Positions 25,940-36,214 of a stretch of DNA of 64,000 nucleotides are shown piece after piece. Below the pieces are notes generated by a model, which saw nothing but the letters and a program-made list of their open reading frames with translations, was not told the origin of the DNA and did no database searches. Origin of the DNA: Algoriphagus lutimaris (GTDB lineage: Bacteria > Bacteroidota > Bacteroidia > Cytophagales > Cyclobacteriaceae); the NCBI RefSeq assembly GCF_017051705.1, contig NZ_JAFIDJ010000001.1:1889786-1953785 (forward strand). Reading direction: 5' to 3'. The translations under genes were made by a program, and so were the position numbers. Numbering within the stretch: the stretch's first letter is position 1; each line of letters begins with the position of its first letter.

Positions 25940-26983
25940 GTGGACCCAGTCATTTTCTCATCCTCTATTGCCTCAGATTTGGAAAAAGTGCTCCAAAGCA
26001 TCTCTTTTTCACAACTTTTCGTCCTAACAGACCAGAACACTGAGCAACATTGTTTACCAAAACTCAAATCCATTTTCCCTACAAAATCCATCTTCAAGAA
26101 GGTAGCTGCAGGAGAAAAGAATAAAAATTTAAGTACCTGTTCTGAGATTTGGTCTGCAATGACTGAAGCCGCATTGGATAGAAAGGCACTATTTATCAAT
26201 ATCGGAGGCGGGGTAATTGGTGACATGGGTGGATTTTGCGCAAGCATATACAAGCGGGGTATTCGCTTTATTAATATTCCTACCACTCTCCTATCGCAGG
26301 TAGACGCCAGTGTAGGAGGAAAATTAGGAGTAGATTTTGAAGGCCTAAAAAATCATTTAGGAACCTTCAATGAACCTGAAACAGTCATGATTTCCCCTGA
26401 GTTTCTCGAGACCTTGCCAGAGGAAGAACTTCGTTCAGGCTATGCAGAAATCATCAAACATGGACTGATTCAGGACAAGGCCTATTTTGAGCAGCTTGAA
26501 GTAAATGACTGGAAAAACCAAGATTGGAAAGATTTGATCCGACACTCTGTAGGTATCAAAAAACAAGTGGTTTTGGAGGACCCCAAAGAAGCTGGACTCC
26601 GAAAAATATTGAATTATGGCCATACCATAGGTCATGCTTTTGAATCTCATTTTTTGAATACTGAGAAGCACTTGTTACATGGAGAAGCCATCGCAATCGG
26701 GATGATTTGTGAAGGATATCTTTCTATGAAAAAATTAAACCTGAACCCAAAAGAGCTGGATAGAATAAACCACACTTTCCAAAGCATTTATGGAAAGTTC
26801 TATTTTGAGGATTCAGATTTGGCACCTATCCTGGACCTTTGCCTTCAAGACAAAAAAAATGAAGGATCTGTGCTGATGTTCTCCTTATTGGAAAAAATAG
26901 GAAAATGCACTTTCAACATCCCGATAACCAGGGATGAAATCGAAGAAGCAATCCTTTACTATAAAAACTTAGAACTCTCTTAA
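25940..26983 (+). CDS. aroB: 3-Dehydroquinate synthase
   Basis: A 347-residue NAD- and metal-dependent enzyme that cyclises DAHP to 3-dehydroquinate. Family marks are GGGVIGDMGGFCASIYKRG near residue 90, PTTLLSQVDASVGGKLGVD near 115, and the metal-binding GHTIGHAFE near 230 with HGEAIAIGM. The frame opens at GTG 25940, with no ATG near the expected N-terminus, so a GTG start is used. Second gene of the aromatic operon. Confidence 0.94.
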   Translation: MDPVIFSSSIASDLEKVLQSISFSQLFVLTDQNTEQHCLPKLKSIFPTKSIFKKVAAGEKNKNLSTCSEIWSAMTEAALDRKALFINIGGGVIGDMGGFCASIYKRGIRFINIPTTLLSQVDASVGGKLGVDFEGLKNHLGTFNEPETVMISPEFLETLPEEELRSGYAEIIKHGLIQDKAYFEQLEVNDWKNQDWKDLIRHSVGIKKQVVLEDPKEAGLRKILNYGHTIGHAFESHFLNTEKHLLHGEAIAIGMICEGYLSMKKLNLNPKELDRINHTFQSIYGKFYFEDSDLAPILDLCLQDKKNEGSVLMFSLLEKIGKCTFNIPITRDEIEEAILYYKNLELS

Positions 26984-26994
26984 ATCCTATTTCC

Positions 26995-28236
26995 GTGAGT
27001 ACCGATATAAAAACTGTTTTGCAGTTAAACCAAAAAAGTGAATTTTCTTCTGCGACGATTCCACTTCCTTCTTCCAAAAGTGAATCCAATCGGGTATTAG
27101 TCATTGACGCTTTGACAGAAGGAACTAACAAAATCACTAACCTAGCGGAGGCCAGAGACACGCAGACAATGATCCGCCTACTTAGCAAAAACCCTCCGGT
27201 TTATGATGTGTTGGATGCGGGTACCACCATGCGCTTTTTAACAGCCTATGCTACCGTGACGAACCAAAACAAAGTCATGACGGGCACTCCCAGAATGTGC
27301 GAAAGACCGATTGGGATCTTGGTAGATGCATTAAGAAGTATTGGTGCTGAAATTCACTATTTAGGAGTAGAAGGTTATCCACCTTTGGCAATTCATGGAC
27401 TTTCTGCCCAAACTGCCAACAAGGTGAAAATCAGGGGAGATGTATCCTCTCAATATATTTCGGCGATGTTAATGATCGCCCCGATTCTACCTCAAGGGTT
27501 GGTGATTGAACTGGAAGGCAAAGTAGGATCCAGAACTTACATAGAAATGACCTTGGAATTAATGGCTCAATTTGGCATTGACTACCAATGGAAAAACAAT
27601 AAAATATCTGTTGAACATCAGGCTTATCAAGCGACTTCATTTGCCGTGGAGAGTGATTGGTCTGGAGCCAGCTATTGGTTCAGTTTACTTGCCTGTGCAG
27701 TTTCAGGGGCTTTATTCTTGGAGGGATTAAAAGAAAATAGTCTTCAAGGAGATTCCAAAATCGTAGAAATCATGGATCATCTTGGAGTCAAAAGCACTTT
27801 CAAAGAGGGAGGCATTTTATTACAAAAGCAACCTGTGAAAGGCTTAGAAAAGTGGGATTTTACTCACTGCCCTGATCTCGCTCAGACAGTAGCAGTGACA
27901 TGCGCGATTCTTGGTCAAAACGCGATCTTTACAGGATTGGAAAGCTTGAAAATCAAGGAAACAGATAGAATCTACGCCCTACAACAGGAATTGGCTAAAT
28001 TCAATGCAGATCTAAAAGAAATTGAACCTGAAGTTTACCAGGTGATCCCATCTGTTACCATGCCTTCCGAAGTTGAAATTCAGACCTACGATGATCATAG
28101 AATGGGAATGGCATTTATGCCATTATTGACCAAAACCAGAGTTTTGATTGAAGACCCTGCAGTGGTAAATAAGTCTTATCCAAGCTTTTGGAAGCATTGT
28201 GAGATTTTAGGAATAGAAATGGAAACAAAATCCTAA
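26995..28236 (+). CDS. aroA: 3-Phosphoshikimate 1-carboxyvinyltransferase (EPSP synthase)
   Basis: A 413-residue enzyme that joins PEP to shikimate 3-phosphate. Conserved segments are LPSSKSESNRVLVIDAL near residue 27, LDAGTTMRFLTAY near 75, SSQYISAMLMIAP near 157 and DDHRMGMAFMPLL near 368. The start is GTG 26995, 11 bases after aroB. The 3' end is 3 bases before pheA, consistent with a polycistronic message. Confidence 0.94.
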   Translation: MSTDIKTVLQLNQKSEFSSATIPLPSSKSESNRVLVIDALTEGTNKITNLAEARDTQTMIRLLSKNPPVYDVLDAGTTMRFLTAYATVTNQNKVMTGTPRMCERPIGILVDALRSIGAEIHYLGVEGYPPLAIHGLSAQTANKVKIRGDVSSQYISAMLMIAPILPQGLVIELEGKVGSRTYIEMTLELMAQFGIDYQWKNNKISVEHQAYQATSFAVESDWSGASYWFSLLACAVSGALFLEGLKENSLQGDSKIVEIMDHLGVKSTFKEGGILLQKQPVKGLEKWDFTHCPDLAQTVAVTCAILGQNAIFTGLESLKIKETDRIYALQQELAKFNADLKEIEPEVYQVIPSVTMPSEVEIQTYDDHRMGMAFMPLLTKTRVLIEDPAVVNKSYPSFWKHCEILGIEMETKS

Positions 28237-28239
28237 GCC

Positions 28240-29064
28240 ATGAAAATCTTAAATATCGCCATTCAAGGGGTCCCAGGCTCTTTTCACCATCAGGTGGCCT
28301 TAACCAAATTCGGTGAAGAAACGAAAATCCTTTCATTTAACACATTTGAGCCTGTTGCAAAATCGGTGGCCAATGGGGAGGCTGACTTTGCAGTCATGGC
28401 TATTGAGAATTCTATTGCAGGGGCAATTTTCCCTAACTATGAATTGCTGGATCGATACGAATTAACGATTAGGGATGAATTTTACTTACCGATTGCTCAT
28501 CAGCTTATGGCGCTGCCTGGTCAAACATTGAGAGATATTAAAGAGGTACGTTCCCATCCAATGGCATTGCTGCAATGCAAGGCATTTTTTGCCGAACATC
28601 CAGACATTGAACTGAAAGAGGATATTGATACTGCCGCAGTTGCAAAGCAGATTTCTTCAGAAAATTGGAAAGGAATTGGAGCCATTGCCTCCACCATTGC
28701 TGCAGATATTTACAGCCTCGAAATCCTGGCTAAAGACATCCAAACAGTTAAATCCAATTTCACGAGGTTTTTCATTTTGCAAAAACAAAAAGAAAGTCTG
28801 GATTATATTCCAAACAAGGCTTCCATTAAGGTGACCCTAAAAAATGAAAAAGGGGTATTGGCAAAGCTACTTACACTGATGAGTGAAAACGACTTGGATT
28901 TAAGTAAAATTCAGTCCGTTCCGGTGATCCATAAACCTTGGGAATATTCCTTCTTTATCGACACGGTATTTGAAAACCATGAGGTATTCAAATCCACAAT
29001 GGAGAATATTCAGAAAAATTTTGGAGAGGTTAAAATATTTGGTGAATACATAAGCAGAAAATAA
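28240..29064 (+). CDS. pheA: Prephenate dehydratase
   Basis: A 274-residue monofunctional prephenate dehydratase (prephenate to phenylpyruvate). The catalytic TRF motif is in SNFTRFFIL near residue 170. A C-terminal ACT domain starts near 190 (KVTLKNEKGVLAKLLTLM) and would bind Phe as a feedback signal. The usual ESRP motif of that domain reads IQSVP here, a substitution I believe is common in the phylum. There is no chorismate mutase domain, because that activity is supplied by the DAHP synthase fusion. Its stop overlaps the next ATG by one base. Confidence 0.93.
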   Translation: MKILNIAIQGVPGSFHHQVALTKFGEETKILSFNTFEPVAKSVANGEADFAVMAIENSIAGAIFPNYELLDRYELTIRDEFYLPIAHQLMALPGQTLRDIKEVRSHPMALLQCKAFFAEHPDIELKEDIDTAAVAKQISSENWKGIGAIASTIAADIYSLEILAKDIQTVKSNFTRFFILQKQKESLDYIPNKASIKVTLKNEKGVLAKLLTLMSENDLDLSKIQSVPVIHKPWEYSFFIDTVFENHEVFKSTMENIQKNFGEVKIFGEYISRK

Positions 29065-30206
29065 TGAAAGGATTTTCCGAGAAAATCGAAACTGTAGAGG
29101 AATACTATTTTTCTGCTAAATTAAGGGAAGTGAATCAGATGATTGCCGATGGGAAACCAATCATCAACTTAGGCATAGGCAGTCCAGATCTTGCCCCCGA
29201 TAAAAAAGTAATTGAGGCATTAAAAAATACAGCAGACAACCCTCAAGCCCATGGATACCAAAGCTATCAAGGGATCCCTGAATTAAGAATTGCCTTTGCT
29301 GATTTTTATGCCAGAGAATATGGCGTCAACCTTCAACCAGACAAGGAAATCCTTCCTTTGATGGGTTCAAAAGAAGGAATCATGCATATCAGTATGACTT
29401 TCTTAAATCCAGGGGATGAGGTTTTAATTCCAAACCCAGGGTATCCCACCTATACTTCCGTGACCAATTTATTGGAGGCAAAGCCAGTATTTTATTCTTT
29501 GGATCTGAATCAACATGGAAGGCCAGATTTTGAATCCCTAGAGCGCAGAGACCTTAGTAAGGTAAAATTGATGTGGGTCAACTATCCTCATATGCCTACG
29601 GGAGCCCAAGGATCCACTGAAATTCTTGAAGAACTGGTAACCTTTGCCAAAAGGCATCAAATCGTGTTACTTCATGATAATCCTTATAGTCATATCCTGA
29701 CTGAAAAACCCAGAAGCATCTTAAGCATCAATGGAGCCCAAGAAGTGGCTTTGGAATTAAACTCTTTGAGTAAAACATTCAATATGCCTGGATGGCGAGT
29801 TGGAATGCTTGCTGGCAGAGCCGATTGGCTTCAAAAGATTTTGAAAGTGAAAAGCAATATGGACTCCGGGATGTTTCTAGGCCTTCAAAAAGGAGCTATT
29901 GCTGCCTTAGGTTTAGGAAGGTCTTGGTTTGACGACTTGGACGAACTGTACCAAAACAGGAGAAAGCTTGTATGGAAACTTGCGGATAAACTGAACCTGA
30001 CTTATTCCCAAGAGGCGGCAGGTTTATTTGTTTGGTGTAAAGTTCCCGAGGGAAAAACAGCTGAAGAAATCGTGGATTCTCTGCTATATGAAAAATACAT
30101 CTTCGTTACGCCAGGTAAAATCTTTGGAACAGAAGGGGAAAATCACATCCGATTCTCACTTTGCATGCCTGAATTTAAAATCTTGGAAGCCATCAAACGC
30201 ATTTAA
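29064..30206 (+). CDS. PLP-dependent aminotransferase, class I/II (aromatic operon)
   Basis: A 380-residue fold-type I aminotransferase with the PLP lysine in SLSKTFNMPGWR near residue 235, NLGIGSPDLAPD near 36 and PNPGYPTYTS near 125. Placed between pheA and tyrA with a one-base start/stop overlap, it most likely transaminates phenylpyruvate and 4-hydroxyphenylpyruvate (or prephenate) to Phe and Tyr. That substrate is inferred from position only. Related enzymes act on aspartate or LL-diaminopimelate. Confidence 0.88.
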   Translation: MKGFSEKIETVEEYYFSAKLREVNQMIADGKPIINLGIGSPDLAPDKKVIEALKNTADNPQAHGYQSYQGIPELRIAFADFYAREYGVNLQPDKEILPLMGSKEGIMHISMTFLNPGDEVLIPNPGYPTYTSVTNLLEAKPVFYSLDLNQHGRPDFESLERRDLSKVKLMWVNYPHMPTGAQGSTEILEELVTFAKRHQIVLLHDNPYSHILTEKPRSILSINGAQEVALELNSLSKTFNMPGWRVGMLAGRADWLQKILKVKSNMDSGMFLGLQKGAIAALGLGRSWFDDLDELYQNRRKLVWKLADKLNLTYSQEAAGLFVWCKVPEGKTAEEIVDSLLYEKYIFVTPGKIFGTEGENHIRFSLCMPEFKILEAIKRI

Positions 30207-30267
30207 CCATAAATCATGAAATCGAGTAAGTCCTTAATCTTCAAACTGAGAGATAGCTTTATTACTT

Positions 30268-30300
30268 GCGAGATTCCTTCCGATAGTCATCGGAATGACC
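30268..30300. repeat. Small palindromic repeat in the operon spacer
   Basis: A perfect 7-base inverted repeat TTCCGAT / ATCGGAA with a 4-base loop (30278-30284 with 30289-30295), set in the context GCGAGATTCC...GGAATGACC. This wording resembles short dispersed palindromes seen in many Bacteroidota genomes. There is no T-tract, so it is not a standard terminator. Only one clear copy is present in this window. Confidence 0.4.
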
Positions 30301-30320
30301 TATAAACTATTAATAAACAG

Positions 30321-31169
30321 ATGAAAAAAATACACATCATTGGACTGGGACTTCTAGGAGGTTCTTTTGCATTGGGAGCAAAAAAGAAAATAGCTGATTT
30401 GACGATTACTGGATATGATGCAAACCCTCAACATCAAAAGAATGCCTTAACTCTTGAAATTATTTCTGAAGTAAAGGAAATTCCAGATGCCGATACAGAT
30501 TTAGTAATACTTGCGACCCCTGCTGATACCCTAGGGGATTTATTGCTAGCCACTTTGGACCAAGTGGGACCAAACACCTTGATCTTTGATGTAGGATCTA
30601 CTAAATCCAAACTAACTAGCTTGGTGGCTGAGCATCCTAAAAGAGCACAATATCTTGCGGCACATCCAATTGCAGGAACAGAATATTCTGGTCCAAAAGC
30701 GGCTTTTGAAGATTTATTGGACAGGAAAGTAATGATCATTTGTGAACTGGAAAAGACAGATTTACACCTGAAAGAAAAGGCTTATGAATTATTTGAGGTA
30801 TTAAATCTAAAGCTTCGTTTCATGGATCCTGAGGAGCATGACCGCCATCTGGCGTTCGTTTCCCACCTTTCTCATATCTCGTCCTTCATGCTTGGAGAAA
30901 CTGTCCTTCAAAAAATGGCTGATGAGAAAAATATCTTTGATATGGCAGGATCTGGGTTTGCTTCGACTGTTCGTTTGGCAAAATCAAGCCCCGCCATGTG
31001 GGCTCCTATTTTCACTGAAAATCAAGAGAACATTTTGAGTGCTTTGGATAGCTACATCGCAAATCTTTCCTCATTCCGTGAAAAAATAGCACAGAAAGAC
31101 AAGGAGGGACTATTTAATGAGATGGATGAAATCAATAAAATCAGAGATATTCTAGACCTAGAAAAATAA
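30321..31169 (+). CDS. tyrA: Prephenate dehydrogenase
   Basis: A 282-residue NAD(P)-dependent enzyme converting prephenate to 4-hydroxyphenylpyruvate. Rossmann motif IIGLGLLGGSFALG at the start, HPIAGTEYSGP near residue 112 and the helical dimer domain with VSHLSHISSFMLGE near 180. No ACT domain. Last gene of the operon, 114 bases after the aminotransferase gene, and followed by a strong terminator. Confidence 0.93.
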   Translation: MKKIHIIGLGLLGGSFALGAKKKIADLTITGYDANPQHQKNALTLEIISEVKEIPDADTDLVILATPADTLGDLLLATLDQVGPNTLIFDVGSTKSKLTSLVAEHPKRAQYLAAHPIAGTEYSGPKAAFEDLLDRKVMIICELEKTDLHLKEKAYELFEVLNLKLRFMDPEEHDRHLAFVSHLSHISSFMLGETVLQKMADEKNIFDMAGSGFASTVRLAKSSPAMWAPIFTENQENILSALDSYIANLSSFREKIAQKDKEGLFNEMDEINKIRDILDLEK

Positions 31170-31190
31170 GATCAAAAAGAACCACCTTGA

Positions 31191-31217
31191 AAACCACGAA
31201 TTATTCGTGGTTTTTTT
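31191..31217 (+). terminator. Terminator of the aromatic operon
   Basis: Stem AAACCACGAA / TTCGTGGTTT with a TTA loop (31191-31213) followed directly by further Ts to 31217. It closes the six-gene operon after tyrA. Confidence 0.9.
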
Positions 31218-31273
31218 ATTTCTATACTGTATTGATAAATCAGTAAATTCAATGATCTAAACTCAAAAGACCT

Positions 31274-32242
31274 ATGAAACAGCTATTTCTATTTACCCTC
31301 TGCTTAATTTGTTCAGTATCGTTTGCCCAAGAAGATACCTGGAAAATTCTGGAAACTACCAATGAGGCTTCCCCAAGACACGAGAATTCTTTCGTGGAAT
31401 GTGATGGAAAATTCTATGCGCTTGGAGGTAGAACAGACCGACCTGTAGAGGAATTTGACCCCAAAACGAAAACCTGGAAACAATTGGCGGATGTACCTAT
31501 GAACTTCCACCATTTTCAAGCCATTGCCTTCGACCATGAAATTTATGTAATTGGTGCCTTCACAGGAGGTTACCCTCATGAAACGCCCATCCCAAATTTT
31601 TTAATTTTCAACCCTAAAAAAAATGAATGGCGGGAAGGCCCTGCTATCCCAAAAGAGAGATTAAGAGGTTCTGTGGGCGTATTTACGAGAGATGGAAAAA
31701 TCTATTTGGCAAGCGGGATCATCGATGGACATTGGGACGGCCATGTCACCTGGTTTGATGAATATGATCCTAAAACAGGAAAATGGACCATTCTACCCGA
31801 TGCTCCAAGAGCCAGAGATCATTTTAGTGCTACTTTAGTTGGTGACAGAGCTTATTTGGTGGGTGGTAGGAGATCTTCTGCAGTCATTGGAAAAGTGCTG
31901 GACCTTACTGTACCTGAGGTAGACTATTTTGATTTCAATACAAACACTTGGCATACAATCGATTCCACTCTTCCAACAGAACGAGCTGGCACATCCAATG
32001 TAGCGAATGGCCCCTATCTCGTCGTGATGAATGGAGAGAGTATTACACAGGAAGCTGCTCATTCGGAAGTGGAAATGCTGGATACCAGAAATGGAACTTG
32101 GACTAGCTTACCAGAACTTAATCAAGGAAGACATGGCACTGGTGTGGTTTACTATAAAGGAAAGATATATGTAGCCGCAGGTTCTGCCAACAGAGGAGGT
32201 GGACCCGAATTGAATAATATTGAAGTTTTGGAATGGAAATAA
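31274..32242 (+). CDS. Exported kelch-repeat beta-propeller protein
   Basis: A 322-residue exported protein (signal core FLFTLCLICSVSFAQ). It contains about five or six kelch blades, for example KFYALGGRTDRPVEEFDP, EIYVIGAFTGG, KIYLASGIIDG, RAYLVGGRR and KIYVAAGSANRGGGPELNN. Kelch propellers bind proteins or glycans, and no ligand can be named. It is an independent unit between the tyrA terminator and the SIMPL gene. Confidence 0.88.
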   Translation: MKQLFLFTLCLICSVSFAQEDTWKILETTNEASPRHENSFVECDGKFYALGGRTDRPVEEFDPKTKTWKQLADVPMNFHHFQAIAFDHEIYVIGAFTGGYPHETPIPNFLIFNPKKNEWREGPAIPKERLRGSVGVFTRDGKIYLASGIIDGHWDGHVTWFDEYDPKTGKWTILPDAPRARDHFSATLVGDRAYLVGGRRSSAVIGKVLDLTVPEVDYFDFNTNTWHTIDSTLPTERAGTSNVANGPYLVVMNGESITQEAAHSEVEMLDTRNGTWTSLPELNQGRHGTGVVYYKGKIYVAAGSANRGGGPELNNIEVLEWK

Positions 32243-32360
32243 ATAGATTTCTATTGTCTTAAATTTCCTAAAACGAAAGCTAATTCTTAGGCAAACCTCT
32301 TATGATCTACCTTTCTGGCCTATCATTTGAACTAGTACACCTAAATCAACATACTAAACC

Positions 32361-33053
32361 ATGAAAAATTTATTTGCCCTATTATTCGGTTTACTTTTAA
32401 CAATTCCGGTTTTAGCCCAAGAAAACATGAACATCCCTCTTATCGAGGTAGAGGGTTTTTCTGAACGAAAATTAGCTCCTGATGAAGCGGTGTTTTCTAT
32501 CCATTTGGAGGAAAAGTCCATGAAGGTGACAGATGCAACCGAGATATTGAATACCAAAACAAAAAACTTGGCAAAAGCCTTAGAAAAGGCCAAGATCAAA
32601 GATTATAAATTGGTAGCAGACAACTTCTCTGTAACTATTAATCGCATCTATAGAAGCGGTTATGCAAGAGATAGTGGATATGTTGCATCACAAAACCTAA
32701 TGATTACTACCAGCAGCAAAAATACCGATCTTCAAAAGATTGTAGAAGCTATTCAAGACTCTGGAGACATGAGTTTCAATCTAAATTTCCAAGTATCTGA
32801 AGCAACTCAGAAATCATTGGAAAATGAACTTTTGACAGAATCCTTAAAGAACGCTGAAAGCAAAGCCAGATTGGTCGCTGAAACTTTGGGAATCAAAAAC
32901 ATCAGGGTTCATCGAGTATCCATTACCAGTTCTCCAAAACCAGTTTATAAGATGCAGGCGATGAGAGCAAGTGCCGATGCTGGAAATGAAGCATTACTGG
33001 CTCCGGATTCCCAATCCCTACAGAAAACTGTCATGGTATATTATACCTACTGA
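32361..33053 (+). CDS. Exported SIMPL-domain (DUF541) protein
   Basis: A 230-residue periplasmic protein with a signal peptide (FALLFGLLLTIPVLAQ) and a SIMPL/DUF541 domain (IEVEGFSERKLAPDEAVFSI at the start, AESKARLVAETLGIKN near residue 175). Such proteins form oligomeric rings in E. coli (YggE) and Brucella (BP26), and they are tied to oxidative-stress tolerance. It has its own terminator. Confidence 0.88.
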   Translation: MKNLFALLFGLLLTIPVLAQENMNIPLIEVEGFSERKLAPDEAVFSIHLEEKSMKVTDATEILNTKTKNLAKALEKAKIKDYKLVADNFSVTINRIYRSGYARDSGYVASQNLMITTSSKNTDLQKIVEAIQDSGDMSFNLNFQVSEATQKSLENELLTESLKNAESKARLVAETLGIKNIRVHRVSITSSPKPVYKMQAMRASADAGNEALLAPDSQSLQKTVMVYYTY

Positions 33054-33078
33054 ATCAACACACATAATCCGTGAAGGA

Positions 33079-33106
33079 AGAGACACTAACCAGTGTCTCT
33101 TTTTTT
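33079..33106 (+). terminator. Terminator after the SIMPL gene
   Basis: Perfect 9-base stem AGAGACACT / AGTGTCTCT with a 4-base AACC loop and a run of Ts. Confidence 0.92.
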
Positions 33107-33224
33107 GTTTGTAATCTGGTTTTTTATCTGTGCTTTAAAGGATTCTTCCTAGTTTTAATAGCCTGTTGGAACTGAAAGGTCAAGGCTGGAATCAAGTCAA
33201 TTAAACATCCCTTAGATTAAATCC

Positions 33225-35498
33225 ATGGAAGAGTTAAAATCCCTCCTTCAACATGAATTTGGTTTTGAAAACCCAAAAATCGAAAAGCTAAATGGCTATT
33301 TTAATATCAACTACCTGGTATCAGATCCTCATAACTCTTTTATTCTTAAAACCTATCAATTTGATCAGGAGCTGTTCGATACCCTTGAAGCAGAGACTCA
33401 GGTACTAATCCACCTTCAGACACTATCCAAAGACAAATATCCTAGACCCATTTCATTTGCAAATGGAGAATTTCTTCAAGTATTTAAGTTAGGTGGCGAA
33501 AAAACCATAGGAAGATTACTGTCCTTTTTGGATGGTTCATTTTTGGGAGATACTCCTGCCTCTCCTAGCCTTTTTGCAAGCATGGGGACCTTTATGGGCG
33601 AGTTAGATCGTAACCTCGAAAGCTTCTCAAATTATGTTTTAAAGTCAAGGGAATTGGATTGGGATATCCAACACCTTGCGCTTAACAAAAAACTAATTAC
33701 AGATATCCCTAATCCCTCAGATCGAAATTTGGTTAGACACTTTTTCCTTCAGTTTGAAGAACAGGTTACACCGGTTATTCCAGAAATAAGAAAACAAATC
33801 ATCCATGGAGATGCCAATGAATGGAATGTTTTAACGGAAAACGAAACTGTTTCGGGAATCATTGATTTTGGAGATTTAAGCTATTCACCCTTGATCAACG
33901 AAGTAGCCATAGCACTTTGCTACCTTGTCTATGATAAAGAAAACCCTTTAGAATGGACACAAGAATTTTTGAAAGCCTATCATCAAGTAAATCCTCTTCA
34001 GGAAAAGGAGATTGAGATCCTATATTATCTAATTGCAGCAAGACTTTGTATCAGCGTTTGCCAATCTGCACACGCGAGAAAAACTGATCCCAACAACCTC
34101 TATGCTTCAGTGAGTGAAAAGTCAGCTTGGAAACTGCTCTATAAATGGGTTGGTATCAGCTCACTGGAAGCGAGCAATTATTTTAAAAAAGCCATCGGGT
34201 TACCTATTCCTGAGAAACCAAATGTAAAGGAAGTTCTTCATAGAAGACATCAATCCATCAGTCCAATCCTTTCTGTAAGTTATAAAAACCCTATTCCAGT
34301 TATTGGTGCTGCCTTTCAATACATGTACGATGCTGCAGGAAACACCATCCTCGATGCCTATAATAATATCCCTCATGTGGGTCACTCCCACCCAAAAGTA
34401 GTGGAAGCAGGCCAGCGACAAATGGCAAAATTGAATACCAATACAAGATACCTATACGATCTTCTTCCTCAGTATGCAGAGCAATTGCTGGCCAAATTCC
34501 CCCCTTCTCTTAACAAAGTCTATTTTGTCAATTCAGGAAGTGCTGCCAGTGATTTGGCCATGCGTTTGGCATTTGCGCATACCAAACGTAAAAACATCAT
34601 GGTCATGGAACATGGATACCATGGAAATACTCAAATTTCTATAGATATCAGTGATTATAAATTCTCCAATAAAAAAGGATTCGGGCAAAAACCCAACATT
34701 TTAAAAGTTCCTATTCCAGACACTTATCTAGGAAAATACAAGGCCAATGATGGAAGTGCTGGCAAGCAATATGCTCAGGAAGCTATTTCTTTAATGGAGG
34801 AATTTCCAGATGAAATTGGAGCATTTATCACTGAACCAATTGTCGGTTGTGGGGGACAAGTTCCCTTGGCAAAAGGCTACTTAAAAGAACTATATCCAGC
34901 GATCCGTAAACAGGGAGGTATCTGTATTAGTGACGAAGTTCAAACAGGCTTTGGAAGAATGGGAGATCATTTTTGGGGATATGAAGCCCAGGAGGTTATT
35001 CCTGATATGGTGATTTTGGGGAAACCCATGGGGAATGGCCATCCAATGGGTGCGGTCGTAACTACAGAGGAAATAGCAGATTCTTTTAGCAAAGGAGTTG
35101 AGTTTTTTAGTTCTTTCGGTGGAAATCCTGTTTCCTGTGCCATTGGACTCTCAGTCTTAGAAGTAATTGAAGAAGAAAAGCTTCAAGAAAACGCAAGAAT
35201 GGTAGGTAATTACTATACTGAACTTTTTAAATCCTTACAACCAAGTTATGAATGCATAGGAGATGTTAGAGGGTCTGGGCTTTTCTTAGGAGTAGAAATC
35301 GTTCAACCAGGCACCATGAATCCAGATACCCAATTGGCAGCATGGATCAAAAATGAGATGAGGGAAAGAAACATCCTAATTAGTACTGATGGACCTCATG
35401 ATAATGTATTAAAAACAAAACCCCCTTTGTGCTTTTCCAAATCCAACGCAAAAGAAGTCGTAGATACCATTGAAGATATTTTGAAAGCAACGTATTAA
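33225..35498 (+). CDS. Fused APH-type kinase and class III aminotransferase-fold phospho-lyase
   Basis: 757 residues. The N-terminal ~310 residues are an aminoglycoside/hydroxylysine-kinase-like phosphotransferase (Brenner motif [12 protein letters not shown] near 191 and metal-binding IIDFGD near 212). The remainder is a class III PLP enzyme ([17 protein letters not shown] near 437, [19 protein letters not shown] near 567, Schiff-base Lys in [13 protein letters not shown]). The combination matches hydroxylysine/ethanolamine kinase plus phospho-lyase (human HYKK with PHYKPL/ETNPPL). It would phosphorylate an amino alcohol and then eliminate phosphate and ammonia. The substrate is inferred. 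No transporter or aldehyde dehydrogenase is adjacent. Confidence 0.82.
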   Translation: MEELKSLLQHEFGFENPKIEKLNGYFNINYLVSDPHNSFILKTYQFDQELFDTLEAETQVLIHLQTLSKDKYPRPISFANGEFLQVFKLGGEKTIGRLLSFLDGSFLGDTPASPSLFASMGTFMGELDRNLESFSNYVLKSRELDWDIQHLALNKKLITDIPNPSDRNLVRHFFLQFEEQVTPVIPEIRKQIIHGDANEWNVLTENETVSGIIDFGDLSYSPLINEVAIALCYLVYDKENPLEWTQEFLKAYHQVNPLQEKEIEILYYLIAARLCISVCQSAHARKTDPNNLYASVSEKSAWKLLYKWVGISSLEASNYFKKAIGLPIPEKPNVKEVLHRRHQSISPILSVSYKNPIPVIGAAFQYMYDAAGNTILDAYNNIPHVGHSHPKVVEAGQRQMAKLNTNTRYLYDLLPQYAEQLLAKFPPSLNKVYFVNSGSAASDLAMRLAFAHTKRKNIMVMEHGYHGNTQISIDISDYKFSNKKGFGQKPNILKVPIPDTYLGKYKANDGSAGKQYAQEAISLMEEFPDEIGAFITEPIVGCGGQVPLAKGYLKELYPAIRKQGGICISDEVQTGFGRMGDHFWGYEAQEVIPDMVILGKPMGNGHPMGAVVTTEEIADSFSKGVEFFSSFGGNPVSCAIGLSVLEVIEEEKLQENARMVGNYYTELFKSLQPSYECIGDVRGSGLFLGVEIVQPGTMNPDTQLAAWIKNEMRERNILISTDGPHDNVLKTKPPLCFSKSNAKEVVDTIEDILKATY

Positions 35499-35554
35499 AA
35501 TTCAACTTAGAATTTAATAACATAGCATTCCTCCTTGACCTTCAAGGAGTCTGA

Positions 35555-36124
35555 ATTCATTTTATCAAACCGAAAATCCACCCTCAAATTGAAGCTAAAT
35601 CTTTAGAGATTGGTTTTACCATGCCTTCTGACTTATACATAGGATACCTCTTAAAAACGTTGATTGCCAGTAAACCAAAAGGGAATTTTCTGGGGCTAGG
35701 AACTGGCATAGGGTTATCTCTTTCTTGAATGGTGGATGGAATGGATACAGATTCAACCTTAACCTCTGTGGATAATGACCCTCAATTAGTTAATATCGCA
35801 GAGGATTTTTTTGGAAAAGATGTAAGAATTGATCTGGTTTTAGAGGATGGTGCCAAATGGATTGATGAATACAAGGGTCCTGGCTTTGACTTGATTTTTG
35901 CAGATGCTTGGCCTGGAAAATACAGTCATTTGGATGAGGTTTTTTCCCTGCTCAAGGTGGCAAGAATCTAGGTGATTGATGATATGGATGAACAAGCCAA
36001 TTGGCCGGAAGGACATGCAGAAAAAGCGAAGGAATTGGTGAAGCGATTGGAAGAACGTGAAGATTTTCATTTGTGCAAAATGAACTGGTCCTCAGGAGTG
36101 ATTCTAATGACTAAAATCAACTAG
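35555..36124 (+). pseudogene. Decayed O-methyltransferase-like gene
   Basis: One reading frame runs through this region and reads as a class I SAM-dependent O-methyltransferase: MPSDLYIGYLLKTLIA, FLGLGTGIGLSLS, SVDNDPQLVNIAEDFFG, DLIFADAWPGKYSHLDE, then VIDDMDEQANWPEGH. It is interrupted by TGA at 35726-35728, exactly where Trp is expected before MVDGMD, and by TAG at 35969-35971, just before VIDDM. No good start codon is left (a stop lies at 35552). Two nonsense changes in one gene make a sequencing error less likely than real decay. Confidence 0.8.
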
Positions 36125-36214
36125 TCTTCCGCTTAAAAACCATTTCATTTCAAACAATCCTGTATCTTAAGTCTGTTAGAAGATAAAACTTAACAATTAA
36201 AGCCCTGACCTTCC

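Noticed and set aside
25930-26286. A 118-codon minus-strand frame opposite aroB
   Set aside because: It lies wholly antisense to a well-conserved gene and has no recognisable domain. Long antisense frames of this sort are common here (also at 7204-7455 opposite the DivIVA-like gene and 30434-30739 opposite tyrA).
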